Under the pieces are notes generated by a model. It was not told the DNA's origin. It did no database searches and saw only the letters and a program-made list of their open reading frames with translations. A stretch of 64,000 nt of DNA from Xenoacremonium recifei (lineage: Eukaryota; Ascomycota; Sordariomycetes; Hypocreales; Nectriaceae): NCBI GenBank assembly GCA_012184525.1, contig WOFQ01000054.1, positions 124,001-188,000 of the forward strand, written 5' to 3'. Below are positions 1-11,930 of the stretch, in pieces. How positions within the stretch are numbered: the stretch's first letter is position 1; every line of letters starts with the position of its first letter. Both the position numbers and the translations under genes were made by a program.

Positions 1-3000
1 AGATTCAGATGTCGGAAACTTAGGAACAGACGAGCTAAGAATACCTGCGGTCGAAGCTGAAACTCCTGACAGGCTCGAAGATGTCTGTATTTCCGAGGAC
101 GCATTCGATGACTCCTGTGTCGGTACAACTGAGCCCGTGCCAGTTGGGGTTATCGCGTTGCTGAATGTCGTTTCGTCTGATGAAGTCGCCGAAGATAGAA
201 TATTAAGAGAGCTTTGTTCGCTTGACAAAGCCTCAAAGCTTGAGGATTCAGAGCGTACCAACCCTTCTCTAACGTAAACAGTCTCAACGCTACCCGTCCC
301 GGTCGCAGACACTGTATATGTAGTCTGAATAGTCTTAGTCCCAGAGAACGGCAGGGTAATAGTGATATAGGACACGGTATGAGTCCTACATAGCGGCGCA
401 GACGACTGGGAACCGGGGTCAATCGAAGAAACATACGAAGTTTCTACGGACGAAGACGACCCTGAAATCGCTTCTGTGTCATCTGTTGTACTAGTTCCGA
501 CTATTGAAGATGTCTCAGAGCCTCCGTTTCTTCCGCTGGCCACTGAAACTATGACGGTATTTGTAGAAATGACCAGGATCGAGGTACTTAGTCCTAGTGT
601 TGCGGTATTCGTCGAATCAGCAGAAGACGGTATGAGATCAGAGCTATTGGAAGTATCGATGTTGGTACTTGTGCCAGTCACACTTGTCGGTTGAGGATCG
701 ACAGATGTTTGTTGCACAGCTATAGTGGTTTCCGAAGTGTTAATTGTGGTTAAAGGATCCGAGGCATCGCGAGTGCTCAACGAGGTCTGATCGAAATCAC
801 TACTCGTTTCTGAAGATGCAAAGGCGGAAGCTAGGGTGGTAGTTCCATCCAATTGTGTTGTTCCGGAGGTAAACAGAATAATTGTTGCAGCTCGAGAAGC
901 ATCAGTGTCAGTGTCCGAAGTAGCAGAGCTCGTCAATTCGGCCCCTGAGGATTGCTGAATGACAGTTAGCCTGATGAGACCGGAAGAATCGGTGTCTGAA
1001 AAGGTAATGGCTGTAGTTGCGGGACCGCTGCCAATCATTGTTGTAAAAGGTCCAGTGAAAGAGCTGTCCAATCTCGAAACACTGGAATCAGTTGACAGCA
1101 GCATTGTAGATGAATCAAAGTCCGAGGTCAAGGCTTGAGGGTCATAACTGCCACTGGTGAAATCCTGGTTTGTCGAAGCTGACACAGCCGACTGGCTTTC
1201 TGTCTCCGAAGATGTAAATTGAGCCAGGCTCGGTGGCTGGCTTGCTGTTACTACCGAGACCAGTGATTGTTCAGTTGTTGCTGATGCGGTTGACTGAGCA
1301 GTAGATCCCGAAGTTACTGACAAGGCAGAGGACATTGAGTGATCCGTTGCTCCTAGAGTTGCAGAGTCACCAGCCGTTTCTGAGGATGAAGATACCAACT
1401 GGATTGTATCCACAGGGTCTGTTGTCTGACTGGTAGTCTCCAGGGCTGACTGTGGAAGTGTTCCGGAAGATGTTGCCAGAAGCGAAGTTTTCGATTGGCT
1501 TTCCGTTGATGCATCTGTTGGGCCGGATGATGTCGATAGGCTTTGCAATGAGTTAGATGATGTAGAAGCGGCAGCCTGGTTCGAGATTGATGTCTGGGTG
1601 GCTGTGTCTGAAGATGTGGATTCGACAGAGGCTGCTGCAAGAATGACCGAACCTGAGGATGTTGTACCAAGTACAACCCCTGATACATTCGCTGTATCTG
1701 AACTGAGAACTTGACTTTCGGTCTCTGTGCCTGTTGAAGTGATGGACGAGCCCCCAGTAACCGAGGGTGATTCCTGGCTGGCAGTCTGCGAAGACCCTGG
1801 AGGATCTAAAGTCGTGTTCTGGCTTGATGCTGCCGTCACTGTCTGACTTTCTGTGACCACTGTCGTTGAAACACTTGTTCCCGAGTCGTGTGTTTCCGAG
1901 ATTGATGGAGGGTCGCCAGAAGTAGTAATCGCTTCCACGCTGCTCGTGGAAAGTCCAGTTGATGAGTCTCTCCTAACGGCTGTAGTGGAAGCCACCCTGA
2001 TCGTGGAGTTTGGGTCCTGGCCTGATGATTCGGTCGACGGAACTTCGGTAGAGCTGGATGATACAGAGGGATCTGTTGTGGACGATTGTATCGACGATTG
2101 TATCGATATGTCAGTGGAGGTAGGGGGTCCCGAGATAGACGTAGTCACTTCCAATGCAGTATCAGGATCTGCAGAAGTAGATAAAACACTCGAAGGATCG
2201 GTGATTGCCGGCGTTACAAATGCCAGCTCAAATACAACGACTGTGCGAGTTCGGCTCCCTGGTCTTGGAGCCATAGTCATTGTGGTTGAGTGGCTTCCTG
2301 TCCTTGTGATAGTTGTCCAGATCCACGATTCCGAGGCAGAATTAGAGGTCTTTATAGTCGCAATTGTAACGGAACTACTTGTAGATGTCGTACTTCGCGA
2401 AATTGACGACGTCGTGATTCTTCCGCGTCTCGAGGTTGAGGTAGCAAGAGAAGTCGTCTGAAGTGGTGTTGGTGCTGTTGTTGACTGTGTACTTCGAGTA
2501 GAGCTGGGGTGTGTGGGCCTCGGAGTTACCACGATAACGGTACCCAAAAGTCCTCCATGGCCAGGTTGGATAGTTCTGGTAGTGGCCTGTGATCCTCCTC
2601 TTGTAATTGTGGTGTACTGAGTTGAGATTTCGGTGTCTGGAACTACTATGTCCGTTGAATCCTGGCTTGTTGCGGGGTCCGGGTGCAATAAGGAGCTTCT
2701 TCCACTGCTCACTGATTGGCGAGATGTGGTAGTTGAGCTGCTTCCACTCCGGACTGATGTTGATGGGTGAGAGGAGGTTGTTGACTTGCTTCCACTCCTC
2801 GTAGATATTGTAGATGTTGGAGGGTGTGACGAGGTTGGCTTCACGACAATGACAGTGGCTCTGCCGTCTGATACTGGTAGTGTCTTGGTGGTGGCATGGT
2901 CTCCTGGGCGTGTGATTGTGGTGTAGCTCACCGTCCACGGGTAGACAATAACCACAGTTCCCAATCCTCCGCTCTCGGATGGCGGCCGCGTTATGGTCGT

Positions 3001-4913
3001 CGCTTTAGCTCCAGTTCTGTAGATCATCGTGTAGCTTATCGTCTGAGTGATCGAAGAGCTAAAAGATGTCGGTCTCAACGTAGCCCTACGGCTTGATGTT
3101 GTTACCCCTCTTGACAACGACGTGCTAGTTACTGAGGAGCCCCCAACGGTGCTTCCTGGCATTGCAAGTGAGCCAGTCGCTCCCGACGAGGACTGCACTT
3201 CTGATGGAATAGATGCCCCAGACCCACCTGTGGTAGTGGCCGGGTCTTCCGTGTAATCGATTGTGAGGACGCTGAAGAGACCATCTGGGTCCTCCGAAAT
3301 TGAAGGGGCGGGGTGGACGACGTGTGGCTTCGTCTTTGGTGTTGTCATAGTGCTCCTTCCAGTTCGGTCAGCAGCAGACCGGAGGGATGAATTTATCTTA
3401 CTAGAACGCCCAGGAATAACTGTAACAATAGTACCGGAGTTTGCCAGGCCACCTGGATCTCGACTGATAGTTGCGGTGGCTTTCGCGGAACTTCTGGCTG
3501 CTGACGAGTAGGGGTTCAGGGGGACTGAAGAGGGAGTGAAAATGACGACAGTTCCAGTTTGGCCAGGTTTTTCTGCAGGAATCGTAGCTGTCGATGGCTT
3601 GGAACCAGGAGGGCCGTATTCTGTGACTGTTGTAAAGTAATTTTTGGAGCCATCAAAAGGATCGGTCCCGGATACTGATGGCAGAGGACGAACAATGACA
3701 ACGGTACCCGTGTTCCCCTTCCCTCCACCACCAGTTACTGTGACTGTCGAAGGTGAGGATCCAGGAGGAGCATATCTTGTGATGGTGGTAACCATTAATT
3801 CTGTTGAAGGTGGCCGGACGACAACAATGGTCCCTTTTCCGCCTGGGTCTTGGGCTGCTTGGGTGATTGTGGTAGGGGACGACCCAGGGGTTCCAGTACT
3901 TGTGCTGACTACCCACCCAAGAATACTTATAAACTCTCCAGGGGCTTGACTCGCGTCTGGAGGATCACCAGCAGCGGCTGTAGTGACAACCGGTCTGTCT
4001 CCAGTGCCTTCGACTCCTATCGCGGTACCCCAGCGAATAGAACCGACAGCGCCAGTGGGGTCCGGCCTCACGGCAAATACGGTACCGGTGCTCCCATCGT
4101 CCACTGTGATATCTGTGTGCCTTGATCCTGAACCGTCATATACTGTGATCGTTTTGTACGAGACCGTCTTGAAAAGCTTTGTCACTACATCTCCCGATGG
4201 ATCACCACCGCCGGCGGCAGTGACATCTTAAAAAGCAGGTTTGTCAGCAGAGAAAATAAAGGAACGGTATATGATCGGCTTACATGCAAGGCTCTCTGCT
4301 GAGGCATGTCCTGAGTCGCCGCCTTCATCACCACTCGTGGCACCAGCTTGGCCTGGATCGCCCAAAGTAATTGTCGATTCGCCTATAATTCGCGTGATAG
4401 TCTTGGTCACAATTATAGCATTCTCGTGGCCAGTAGCAGCTGTAATAACTCCGCCAGACTGTTCAACAGGTCTGGATCGAGTATAACTACCACCCCGGTG
4501 ATCTGTTCTGTCGATTCCATGGGGAAGTGGTGTAGCTACTGCCGAGGAGCGGCTGGAAGGGTAAATGATCAGAGACGTTATTGGGCCAGGACATGGCGCA
4601 AGGCTCGTACTGGATGTCATCAGATTTCGATAAGGATGTCCGATAGGGTTGTTTGCACTTACAAGAACAAGGTAGATACCGTGCTGTTCGTCAGAGTGAG
4701 ACTGCTGACCAGCGTAGTTGGAGCATTGGTGATGAGGACATCGGTTCCGTGGAGTTGAATCACAGTGTCTGTCGAGAAGAAAACACTGATGTACACAGGT
4801 TGAATGCCATAGTATGTCGCCCGCTCCAGTGTAATGTATGTGATGTTTTCTGCACAGTCAGCAAGGCAGCCTATGTGGAAGGCAACGACGGCCACAAGTG
4901 CAGAGAGGCGCAT
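1..4913 (-). CDS. Mucin-like Ser/Thr-rich cell-surface protein (partial, runs off left edge)
   Basis: The gene starts at ATG 4913 with a clear secretion signal (MRLSALVAVVAFHIGCLADC). Introns at 4662-4610 and 4283-4227 join in phase to a third exon. I checked most lines of this exon by eye and found it open to position 1. At least about 1,600 residues are visible; the C-terminus is missing. After an ordered N-terminal stretch of about 190 residues, the protein becomes Ser/Thr/Pro-rich. The membrane-distal part holds about nine diverged units built on a Gly-Thr-Val-Val-Ile-Val-x-Pro strand and a Tyr-Thr-Thr-Ile-Thr-Arg strand. The rest is plain Ser/Thr low complexity. Such composition is known from flocculin-, mucin- or adhesin-like fungal wall proteins with heavy O-glycosylation. 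A GPI site cannot be judged because the end lies outside the window. The exact family is not recognised, but the gene model is well supported by signal peptide, phase and openness. Confidence 0.85.
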
Positions 4914-5904
4914 TGTTGCAACTTGGGCGGGAATCCCTCAGTCATTCGACATTGAGACCTGCAGTAGAGGCGTTTGTGAGCTCGATCATGGCTGTGAAGC
5001 TTTAACGGGGGGAGAGTTCACCATATCCAAAGATGCATCGTTGGTCGAGACTTTACATCAGCACGAGACAACGTGGATGAAGCAACAAAGCCATTCATGC
5101 AAACGGACAGCCCGGACATCCCGTCTCCCAGGAGATTCATCATGCTCGTTCTCGGACCTCTCAGAAAGCTGCGTGAGGTCTCGGCCGAGGGCCAGGCGTT
5201 CGATGGCGTTTTGCTGGAATGCCGTGCCGCAGGTGGTGGCTCCGCCACTCCAAGTCCGTAGTCGATCGTTGTGGGGTGTGTCAGAGTCTAGCTTCCGCCC
5301 CTAACAGCTTCGGACATTTAACAAGGCGTTAAGCAAATTGCGGCCCGTTCCTGGGCGATTACTCTAGGTCATAAGGCGAACCGCGAGATGACCGAGATGT
5401 GACAGGTCTACACGACAGCACGGTTTTCAGGAGTCGTGACGTGCATGAGTGCTGCATCTGCGTCGAGCCACGAATGCAGAAGTAGTTAAGAACAACAAAA
5501 CAGCAGCCCCAGTTCATCGGAGGAATGGCCTCCTGAAAGCTTCGTACTAGAAACGGACAGGACCATGTGCCTCACACGTTTAAGGTTGAGTGGCGTGCAC
5601 AACATCAGCACCTCTCAGCTGCTATGCTCGGCAACCGGAACTTCGTTAGGGTCCGGAACGTCGGCCGGACATTGCTAGCGGTTCTCGATTGGCTCGTTAC
5701 AGCTGAGTGTATGTCTTTCATCGCCAACTAAGACATGTGGCGGCGTACGGGATTGCTTCAGCAATCCAGCTGCTCCCACACGTGGCTGACACCAGTCTAC
5801 CTAAACGGCCTAGACAATCATGATTACAGTCTGGAGAAGTCACGCTTTGGCAGAAGGAGAAAGGAATCCGGCCCTAAGCTTTAAACAATCAGTTATCCGT
5901 CCCT
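4914..5904. other. Intergenic: upstream region of the mucin-like gene
   Basis: About 1 kb upstream of the minus-strand mucin-like gene. I see short chance frames only and no convincing coding sequence. It presumably holds that gene's promoter; no specific operator was recognised. Confidence 0.5.
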
Positions 5905-6420
5905 TTAGTACAGTGTAAGGGCGTTTAGGCCCAAGATCTGCTCGCGGTAGGCGTTCCGATCTGAGATCCCGGTGTCAAAATCTGAATGTACCTCATTCCA
6001 GATCTCCTTCAGCCCAAAAACGTTACTGAACAAGAAGATGCAGATCTCAATCCCGGTCTTCATACAGAAGGTGGTCAGGGCAACGGACGCCCGCACGTAA
6101 TACGCCAGGCAAAGAGTGGATTTCAATTGATCCACAACGCAAGTCTGGCCAAGCCAGTGTTCTGTCAGATCTTCAATACAGGGTAGGTGAGCGAATTCAT
6201 CTTGCCAGCGGCAAGTGGCTGCTCGATGAAGGATTACACCATGTCATAAGTCTCAAACTTGAGCCAGTTACCAAATTTGAAGGGTTGACCATTTTACGGG
6301 TTCTGCAGCACCGTATTTATGATGATTTGTTGTGACTGCGTAAGCAATCACCGTTCGTCCTGCAGGCACGAGAGCCTCAAACTGCGCTTTGATGCCTTGC
6401 TTCAGATTAGGAATACCGCT
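5905..6420 (-). pseudogene. Possible decayed coding fragment, unknown family
   Basis: On the minus strand, protein-like stretches occur in succession but in different frames. One reads AQFEALVPAGRTVIAYAVTT from about 6420. A second begins GNWLKFETYDMV and meets a stop. The last is an open stretch of about 85 residues ending at 5905 (containing FGLKEIWNEVHSDFDTG). No GT-AG pair was found that joins them cleanly. This looks like a gene remnant with frame damage. The family is not recognised, and chance open frames remain possible. Confidence 0.3.
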
Positions 6421-6774
6421 AATGTAGTATTTTTAATGAAGGAAATTGACCAGAATCAAAGAAGCAAAGTATTTTATTGATTAGGGGTGTTTTTGACTTC
6501 CAATAACGTTTTCGCCGAACGTCTCAAGTCGAAGCCTTTTGGTGACGGTGATGGTGTGACTTTTCCCTCTTACCCCGTCTACTCAGGCATCACCGATAAA
6601 AGTAGACAAACAGATCGTTAAACTTCATAAGCTTTGAATAAAGCTCAATAAGATATCATTTTAGAAATACCAATGCTAGGAAACCCATGATCTTCCCGCC
6701 AGTAGAAGAGCACCTTAACGCCGGTGGCATTTTACCCGAAAACACTCTTACATCTTCCTTCCTAAGTCCCTGCC
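6421..6774. other. AT-rich intergenic stretch, 3' side of the cupredoxin gene
   Basis: AT-rich DNA without a supported gene. It includes the probable 3' UTR of the minus-strand cupredoxin gene, whose stop is at 6775-6777. Confidence 0.5.
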
Positions 6775-7536
6775 TTAGAGAGCCAGACCTCCGACAAATC
6801 CTGCCAGAGCAACGCCGAAGGTCAACATGCCCCAGCGAACGTCGCCCCGAGCCTCACTGCCGGCACTGGCTGTCGAGGTGCCTGAGGTAGCAGAAGCTGT
6901 GGAAGTACCAGTGGCCTCAGTGACGAGCTTGCCACCTCCAGTGGAGCTAGGTGCAACGTTGTCCTTCTCCTTGGCAGCGGCGGCTGCGAAGGCTTTCAAA
7001 GTCTTACTTCCGGTTGTCCTAGAGAGTGTCAGATGAGGATCTTATGATTCATCGAATAGTACTTACGGAGCATTGATCACACCAACCATACCCGACTGGC
7101 AATGGGAAGCGGTAGCCTATGTATTTAATTAGCCTGTAGGCTCCTTGAGAACGAGAAATGAACCCCATACGCAATAGAACCAGATTGGGCTGCTGTCGCT
7201 GACAGTGACGCGGAAGACCTCATCACTGACACCGGTCGACACGGGGACGGGGCCGCTGAAGAACCCGGTGGTGTTAAGTGGGTTGCAAGGTTCATCGAAG
7301 CTTGCCTGAGCCACAGAGTGCGCCTCGGGGTAGAAATGGAACTCCACCACATCGCCCACGGACGCCTTTATCGAGGAAGGCGAGAAGTTGAGACCACCGT
7401 CACCGACCTTGACGACGATGGCGGAAGAAGTTGAAGATGCGCTGGCGGAAGCCATTGTTGTTGACCAGGTGGAGGATGCGCTGGCGGCGAGGGCCACAGG
7501 GAGGGCTGAGAGAGCGAGGAGGCTGAAAGAATACAT
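6775..7536 (-). CDS. Extracellular cupredoxin, probably GPI-anchored
   Basis: Three exons (7536-7171, 7116-7067, 7018-6775) give 219 residues. The protein has a signal peptide (MYSFSLLALSALPVALA), a short Ser/Ala linker, one plastocyanin-type domain and an Ala/Ser/Thr tail. It ends in a hydrophobic segment (WGMLTFGVALAGFVGGLAL) typical of a GPI-attachment signal. The type-1 copper ligands are visible: His in PEAHSV, then Cys, His and Met in WFYC...SHCQSGM. The Cys-His-Met loop appears only after removing the intron at 7170-7117, which supports the splice model. The family is the fungal extracellular serine-rich cupredoxin group. Role in the wall (copper binding or redox) is inferred, not shown. 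It lies downstream of a TATA-like box on the same strand. Confidence 0.92.
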
Positions 7537-7698
7537 CTTAGCGGGTTGAGTAGGTTGGAAGGTAGTTTAGTGGAGGAATTAAGCAATTAGATGGAATTGA
7601 GTGAGGCGGATGGGTGTCCAGATGTAAGTGTTTGGTGTGAGGAGTTGGAATTTGAGTGTTTGTGTTTGGACTCTCCAGAATGTTTGTCGCACCCTCCG

Positions 7699-7706
7699 CT
7701 TTTATA
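7699..7706 (-). promoter_or_regulatory. TATA-like box for the cupredoxin gene
   Basis: The minus strand reads TATAAAAG about 165 bp upstream of ATG 7536. Position and sequence fit a fungal TATA element; it was not tested. Confidence 0.5.
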
Positions 7707-8745
7707 ATTCTTTCTCGAAATTGGAGAGACGGGCAAATAGACTTGTCTGTGACCCCAAAGCCGTTGGTTCTGTGCTTTGCCGCCCGAGCCTTCCTGGCAT
7801 CCGAACCTCAAACAGGAGTGTCGCGAGTTGGTCGCGGCCCGAGACGCTAGTAACACGCTGACACAGCCACAGGAGCTCGAAATCTTAGGCGTACTACTGC
7901 AGGGCGGCCGCCGTTCCCCCCCTGTGTTAGCGCACTATAGTCCTCAGGGCGGCCGCCCTGCTCCCTACGATACGCGTACTATTTCACGGGGCGGCCGCCA
8001 ACCCCCCTGCGTGCTTCGGATGGTGTTTCGTTACTCTCCCGGGCGCTTTGCCAGACCTGGGGTTGCAGGCCAAATGTCCGTGCCAAAACATCGCTACGGT
8101 GCTCTGATAAAACATCCTTGCCTCTCATTCGCTGCTCTCGACAAGAGCACGGTCCTGACCCCTCGTCCAAGTCGAGATCCGTGTCAAATTAGTGCGTAGT
8201 CAGGCCTGGGGCTCGGATCAGTTTCCGGTCAGCTATTTTCAGCTGAATATGCATAATGAGAGGTCAAAAGCCTAAATCGTTTACATCGCGGGTCCTTTTT
8301 TTTTCGGCATCGTCGGATGTCTCATTGGATGCGGCACGTCGTGCCAGGCCTTGGGCGCTCAATGACGGGGAAGCATGCCCAAACGCTGGTCGTAAGTCGC
8401 TTCGTCCCAAGCATGAAGGCCTCAGGGTCTGGTGTCGCATTTGGACTACTCCGTGCGGTTTCACCTGAGCGACTTCGTATTCAACTCCGTTTCACTCAGT
8501 CTGCACAACGTTTCACGACGGACGGGATTTTCCTCTCGGTTACTAAAATATCCTTTGTCTGCTGGATTACCACTCCTTCAAATGTCCCGAATTGCAAGGC
8601 ATTAAACCTGCTGCTGTGTATCGTTTGCCAACCTTTCCCTTAATTGAAGAACGACAGCACTCATTGTCGACCCCCAGCTAGATTATCCGAGAATTTCATC
8701 GCTAAGGCGTGTCAACGGGTATTCTGGACCCCATCAAGGCACAAC
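7707..8745. other. Intergenic region holding the GC-palindrome repeats
   Basis: Apart from the tandem palindrome units I see only short non-homologous frames. Nothing protein-like is supported. The right end is the 3' flank of the SDR gene. Confidence 0.5.
7893..8020. repeat. Three imperfect ~43-bp tandem units, each with a GCGGCCGC palindrome
   Basis: Each unit begins ACTA (7893, 7934, 7978) and carries the 8-bp palindrome GCGGCCGC (7904-7911, 7949-7956, 7991-7998), followed by a C-rich run and a GCG/CGT-containing tail. Spacing is 41-44 bp. It lies in a gene-free stretch. Function is unknown; it could be a remnant of a mobile element or a GC-cluster type repeat. Confidence 0.7.
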
Positions 8746-10200
8746 TTACGTGTACATGTTCTCAGGCATCCTGATTCCATCGTGAATTGAGAGTCCCATC
8801 AATCTTCCACCATCCACAGTCAAAAGTGCATAATTCATGTACGCGCCACCCGGGCTCGATCTGGGGGTCCATCGTCAGCTTTCAGAGGGTTGGGTAGAAA
8901 AATTAGGGCGATAACATACAGCATTATTACTGGCCCAACGATCTCTTCTGGTCTACCAGGACGGCCTGCCGTAGAGCGCAAAGCCGCTTTTTCTGCCTGG
9001 TTATTAATGTTGTATTCGTGCTTGCCTGCAGTGCTTCCCGTCATCTCGGATGGAAATATTCCTGGGCAAATCGTATTGACTCTGATCTTCATTCTATCGT
9101 GTTGATTAGCCGCAAGTGGATGATGCATCTGGTACAGGGTGATGTTTACGGATGTAATCTACCCGCAAGAAGTTGGGCGAGGTGGACGGCTGCGAGAAAT
9201 GTCAGTCGCTCCCTTCCACCATGCATTTTGAAGGGCCATTTCTCACTTGCTGCTTTGGAAACGCCATAAGTTATGGAACCCATGGATCTGAGGGCAAATT
9301 GTTAGCCTTCTCCTGGCATCATGTGCTGGCACGCTCCGACGTTACCTTTGGTTGCCAATTGCTGCCAATGAAGCAATCACGCAAACGTTCGGGTCTGAAG
9401 ATTTGCGTAGAAGAGGAATGAGGTTTACCGTCAAAAAGTATACACCGCTCACGTTTACTGCAAGTAAGATCAGCGTCCTGTCTAAGCCTCAACCACTTGA
9501 AAACCGACTTTGATTGCTGCGATCGAAATCCACCCTATACACAAGTCAGTCATTGTGTTCTCATCGGGGTTGAACACTGGCATCGAAGCCCGCTGGTGGC
9601 TCATGAGTGACTGGTTATCCAAGAAATACTCACTCTTCGATGCCATTGATTAGCAAATTCTCTACCTGATCGGCTATAAGATGTCAGTAACCAAGGTGTT
9701 CCCAATTGTTGAGAGCCTGAGCACTGTGTAGCTGTATAAGAACTTACGATCATTATGGTCTTCAGCCTTTACTCTCCAAGGACTATTGACCCCGGCGCAG
9801 TTGACCAAAGTGTCGATCTTTATTGATGAATATTAGCGAATCACATAGTTCAGATTGGTTGCTTATACGAACATGTGACTCTGTTGCTTTGATGACTTCA
9901 ACAATATTTTGACATCCTATTTTTGTCTGAACGTCGCCTTGGACGCTGGTTCTTCATCAGCAGCAATACTCGAGCTCCGGATGAGAGAATGTCGCACATA
10001 TGAATATCTCCTCCAATTTGCTGCGCTGCAGTCTGTAAAGCCTCTAATCTTCGTCCAACAATGTACACCTTTGCGCCGTTCTGGGAGAAACCCTCTGCTA
10101 CGGCTTTTCCAAGACCAGAACCGCCACCAGTGACGACAACCACTTTGCCCCTTACGGAGAATAGGTCTTCGACCTTGAAAGAGACGTTTTGTTGAGCCAT
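8746..10200 (-). CDS. Classical short-chain dehydrogenase/reductase (SDR), 10 exons
   Basis: Ten short exons (10200-9998, 9945-9873, 9817-9748, 9673-9634, 9534-9509, 9457-9346, 9287-9247, 9189-9150, 9093-8920, 8860-8746) join with consistent phase into 297 residues. The Rossmann motif TGGGSGLG is at residues 24-31. Then come the NCAGV motif, the Ser region VIASLAAIG, the catalytic YGVSK (Tyr-x3-Lys), and NTICPGIFPSEM, typical of NAD(P)-dependent fungal SDRs. The substrate cannot be read from sequence. It is divergent from the PhyH dioxygenase gene across a 486-bp shared upstream region, so the two are probably co-regulated. Unusually many introns for its length, two of them defining exons of only 26 and 40 bp. 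No frame damage was seen. Confidence 0.9.
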
Positions 10201-10686
10201 CCTACCACGTGAGTCAAGGGTGCCAATATCCGACGTATAGCTGACTGCTTTGGCAAGGGTGCGCAACTGGGCCGAGCTTTCAACCAGCTGGTGCTTTATG
10301 AGGGTTAGAAAATAAGGCAATCGTTCGACTCTTGCCATGATCCGGCCCCCAAGCACTCGAAGGATTTGGCAATTTGTCGGGACATCAAATTGGGAAAGCG
10401 TAGCCGATCGGCTAAGCATGTACTCACCTGTCACCTGAACATTTCTCTCTTGCAGGGCAGTGATCGACTGGGGGATGCATTCGCGACATGCGGGGTTAGA
10501 GGCGCGCTATCCGACCGTCAACCGGATCCAGGGAAGCGAGAAGCGATGTTGAGAGGATGGTATATTATCACTGGGGTCTAAGAAAGACCCGGTACACGTA
10601 ACTAACTTCAGACTAGGCTCTGATCACTTCTATATTGCTTTCTTGTACACTAGCATTGTTTTGCAAGCTCACTGTGCACCGCCAAA
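10201..10686. promoter_or_regulatory. Divergent promoter between SDR and PhyH genes
   Basis: 486 bp separate the two divergent ATGs. A CACGTG hexamer lies at 10206-10211, close to the SDR start. Shared control is an inference from layout. Confidence 0.5.
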
Positions 10687-11930
10687 ATGACTGTGCCAAC
10701 CCCTGCCCCGGCAGATGCCCCGATATGTATTACCCTTACAGATGAAGAGCGTGACAGTGGTGTTATGAGTGACAAGAAACTCTATGATGCTGTCGAAGCT
10801 TTCTTTACCGAGGGACTGGTAGTGGTTGAGAACGCGATTGATGTCGCCATTATTGACAAACTTAATGAACGCATGTTGCAAGACACAGAAAAACTCTTGA
10901 ATGGGGGAGGAGAGGTGCACTTCAAGTGAGTTTACACTGTCATCGGCTCATCCTGGATACGCCTCTATGTTCTAAATAAAAATTAAAATGCTAATCTGTC
11001 CTGACTCGATTTCGCAGTCATTTGAACCAAAACGCTAAGAAACTGGGAGCTGCGGCTGGAGGCAACCTTTCCCAAGTTCCGCCACTGGAGAAAGGTAATG
11101 GTCAGTCACAAACATGCCTATACATGATGCTAATTGAACTAGAATATATGTATCCCGAGGTTTATGCCAATAAACATGGAGCTCGTATTGTATCTTCTAT
11201 CCTAGGTCCGCGCCCAGAAGTCCACTTCATCCGTTCCAACACTCTTCTCGCAACCAAAGAGAGGCAAGAGGTTCACGCGGATATCCGATTCGAGCATCCA
11301 GAGCATCCATTCGCGATTGCATTCAACACTTGTCTCGTCGATGTAGGTCCTGAAAATGGATCGACTGAACTGTGGCTCGGTACTCAGAACACCAATTTGG
11401 ATTACCACCGAGAGCTAGGAGAGCCAATGATAGCGGAAGAGAAACTGGAAGAGAGACGCAAGGTTCGACCCCCTTGCTATCCAAGGCTCAAGAAGGGTTC
11501 CATTGTGCTGCGAGACCTGAGACTATGGTGAGTGATAATGGACCAAGTTGCCATAATCTCAGATACTGATGATGATTAGGCACGCCGGAATGCCAAACCC
11601 AACACAGGAAACGAGAATCATGCTCGCAATTGTCTATTATGCTGCGTATGTCCCGTGCTTGCTCTATTTTGGTGTGTGAAGCCTTCTCAGCTAACCGTGG
11701 TTGCTTGTTCAAGATGGTACAAGAACGGCATCGTGACTCCGATGCCAGAATCCCTGAGGCCGACCGTTGAAGCCCTCGAAGAGTATGGCCAGATCAAGAT
11801 TTCGGTTGATTGGGTCCCTGATAAAGGCTATGATTACCTCAATATCAAGTTCAGCAATAACTTCAGTTCGACTTTGACGCCATGGGTTTGGGAAAAGATC
11901 CAGCATATCAAGACGGTCAAGGGCTATTAA
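10687..11930 (+). CDS. Phytanoyl-CoA dioxygenase-family (PhyH) Fe(II)/2-oxoglutarate oxygenase
   Basis: Five exons (10687-10925, 11018-11094, 11143-11527, 11580-11645, 11714-11930) give 327 residues. The iron site is visible as His-Ala-Asp in QEVHADI. The distal His is in RLWHAGMPNPTQE, spanning the exon 3/4 junction, with an Arg shortly after (ETRIM) that could bind 2-oxoglutarate. The family includes many fungal secondary-metabolite oxygenases that hydroxylate, desaturate or rearrange terpenoid and alkaloid skeletons. The actual substrate is unknown. It shares a promoter region with the SDR; a transporter gene follows 1.3 kb downstream, so a small metabolic cluster is plausible. No backbone synthase is visible here. 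Confidence 0.9.

Noticed and set aside
476..4231. Long plus-strand open frames opposite the mucin-like gene (for example 1853-2461)
   Set aside because: They mirror the Ser/Thr-codon bias of the minus-strand gene; the minus frame has a signal peptide, introns and continuous openness.
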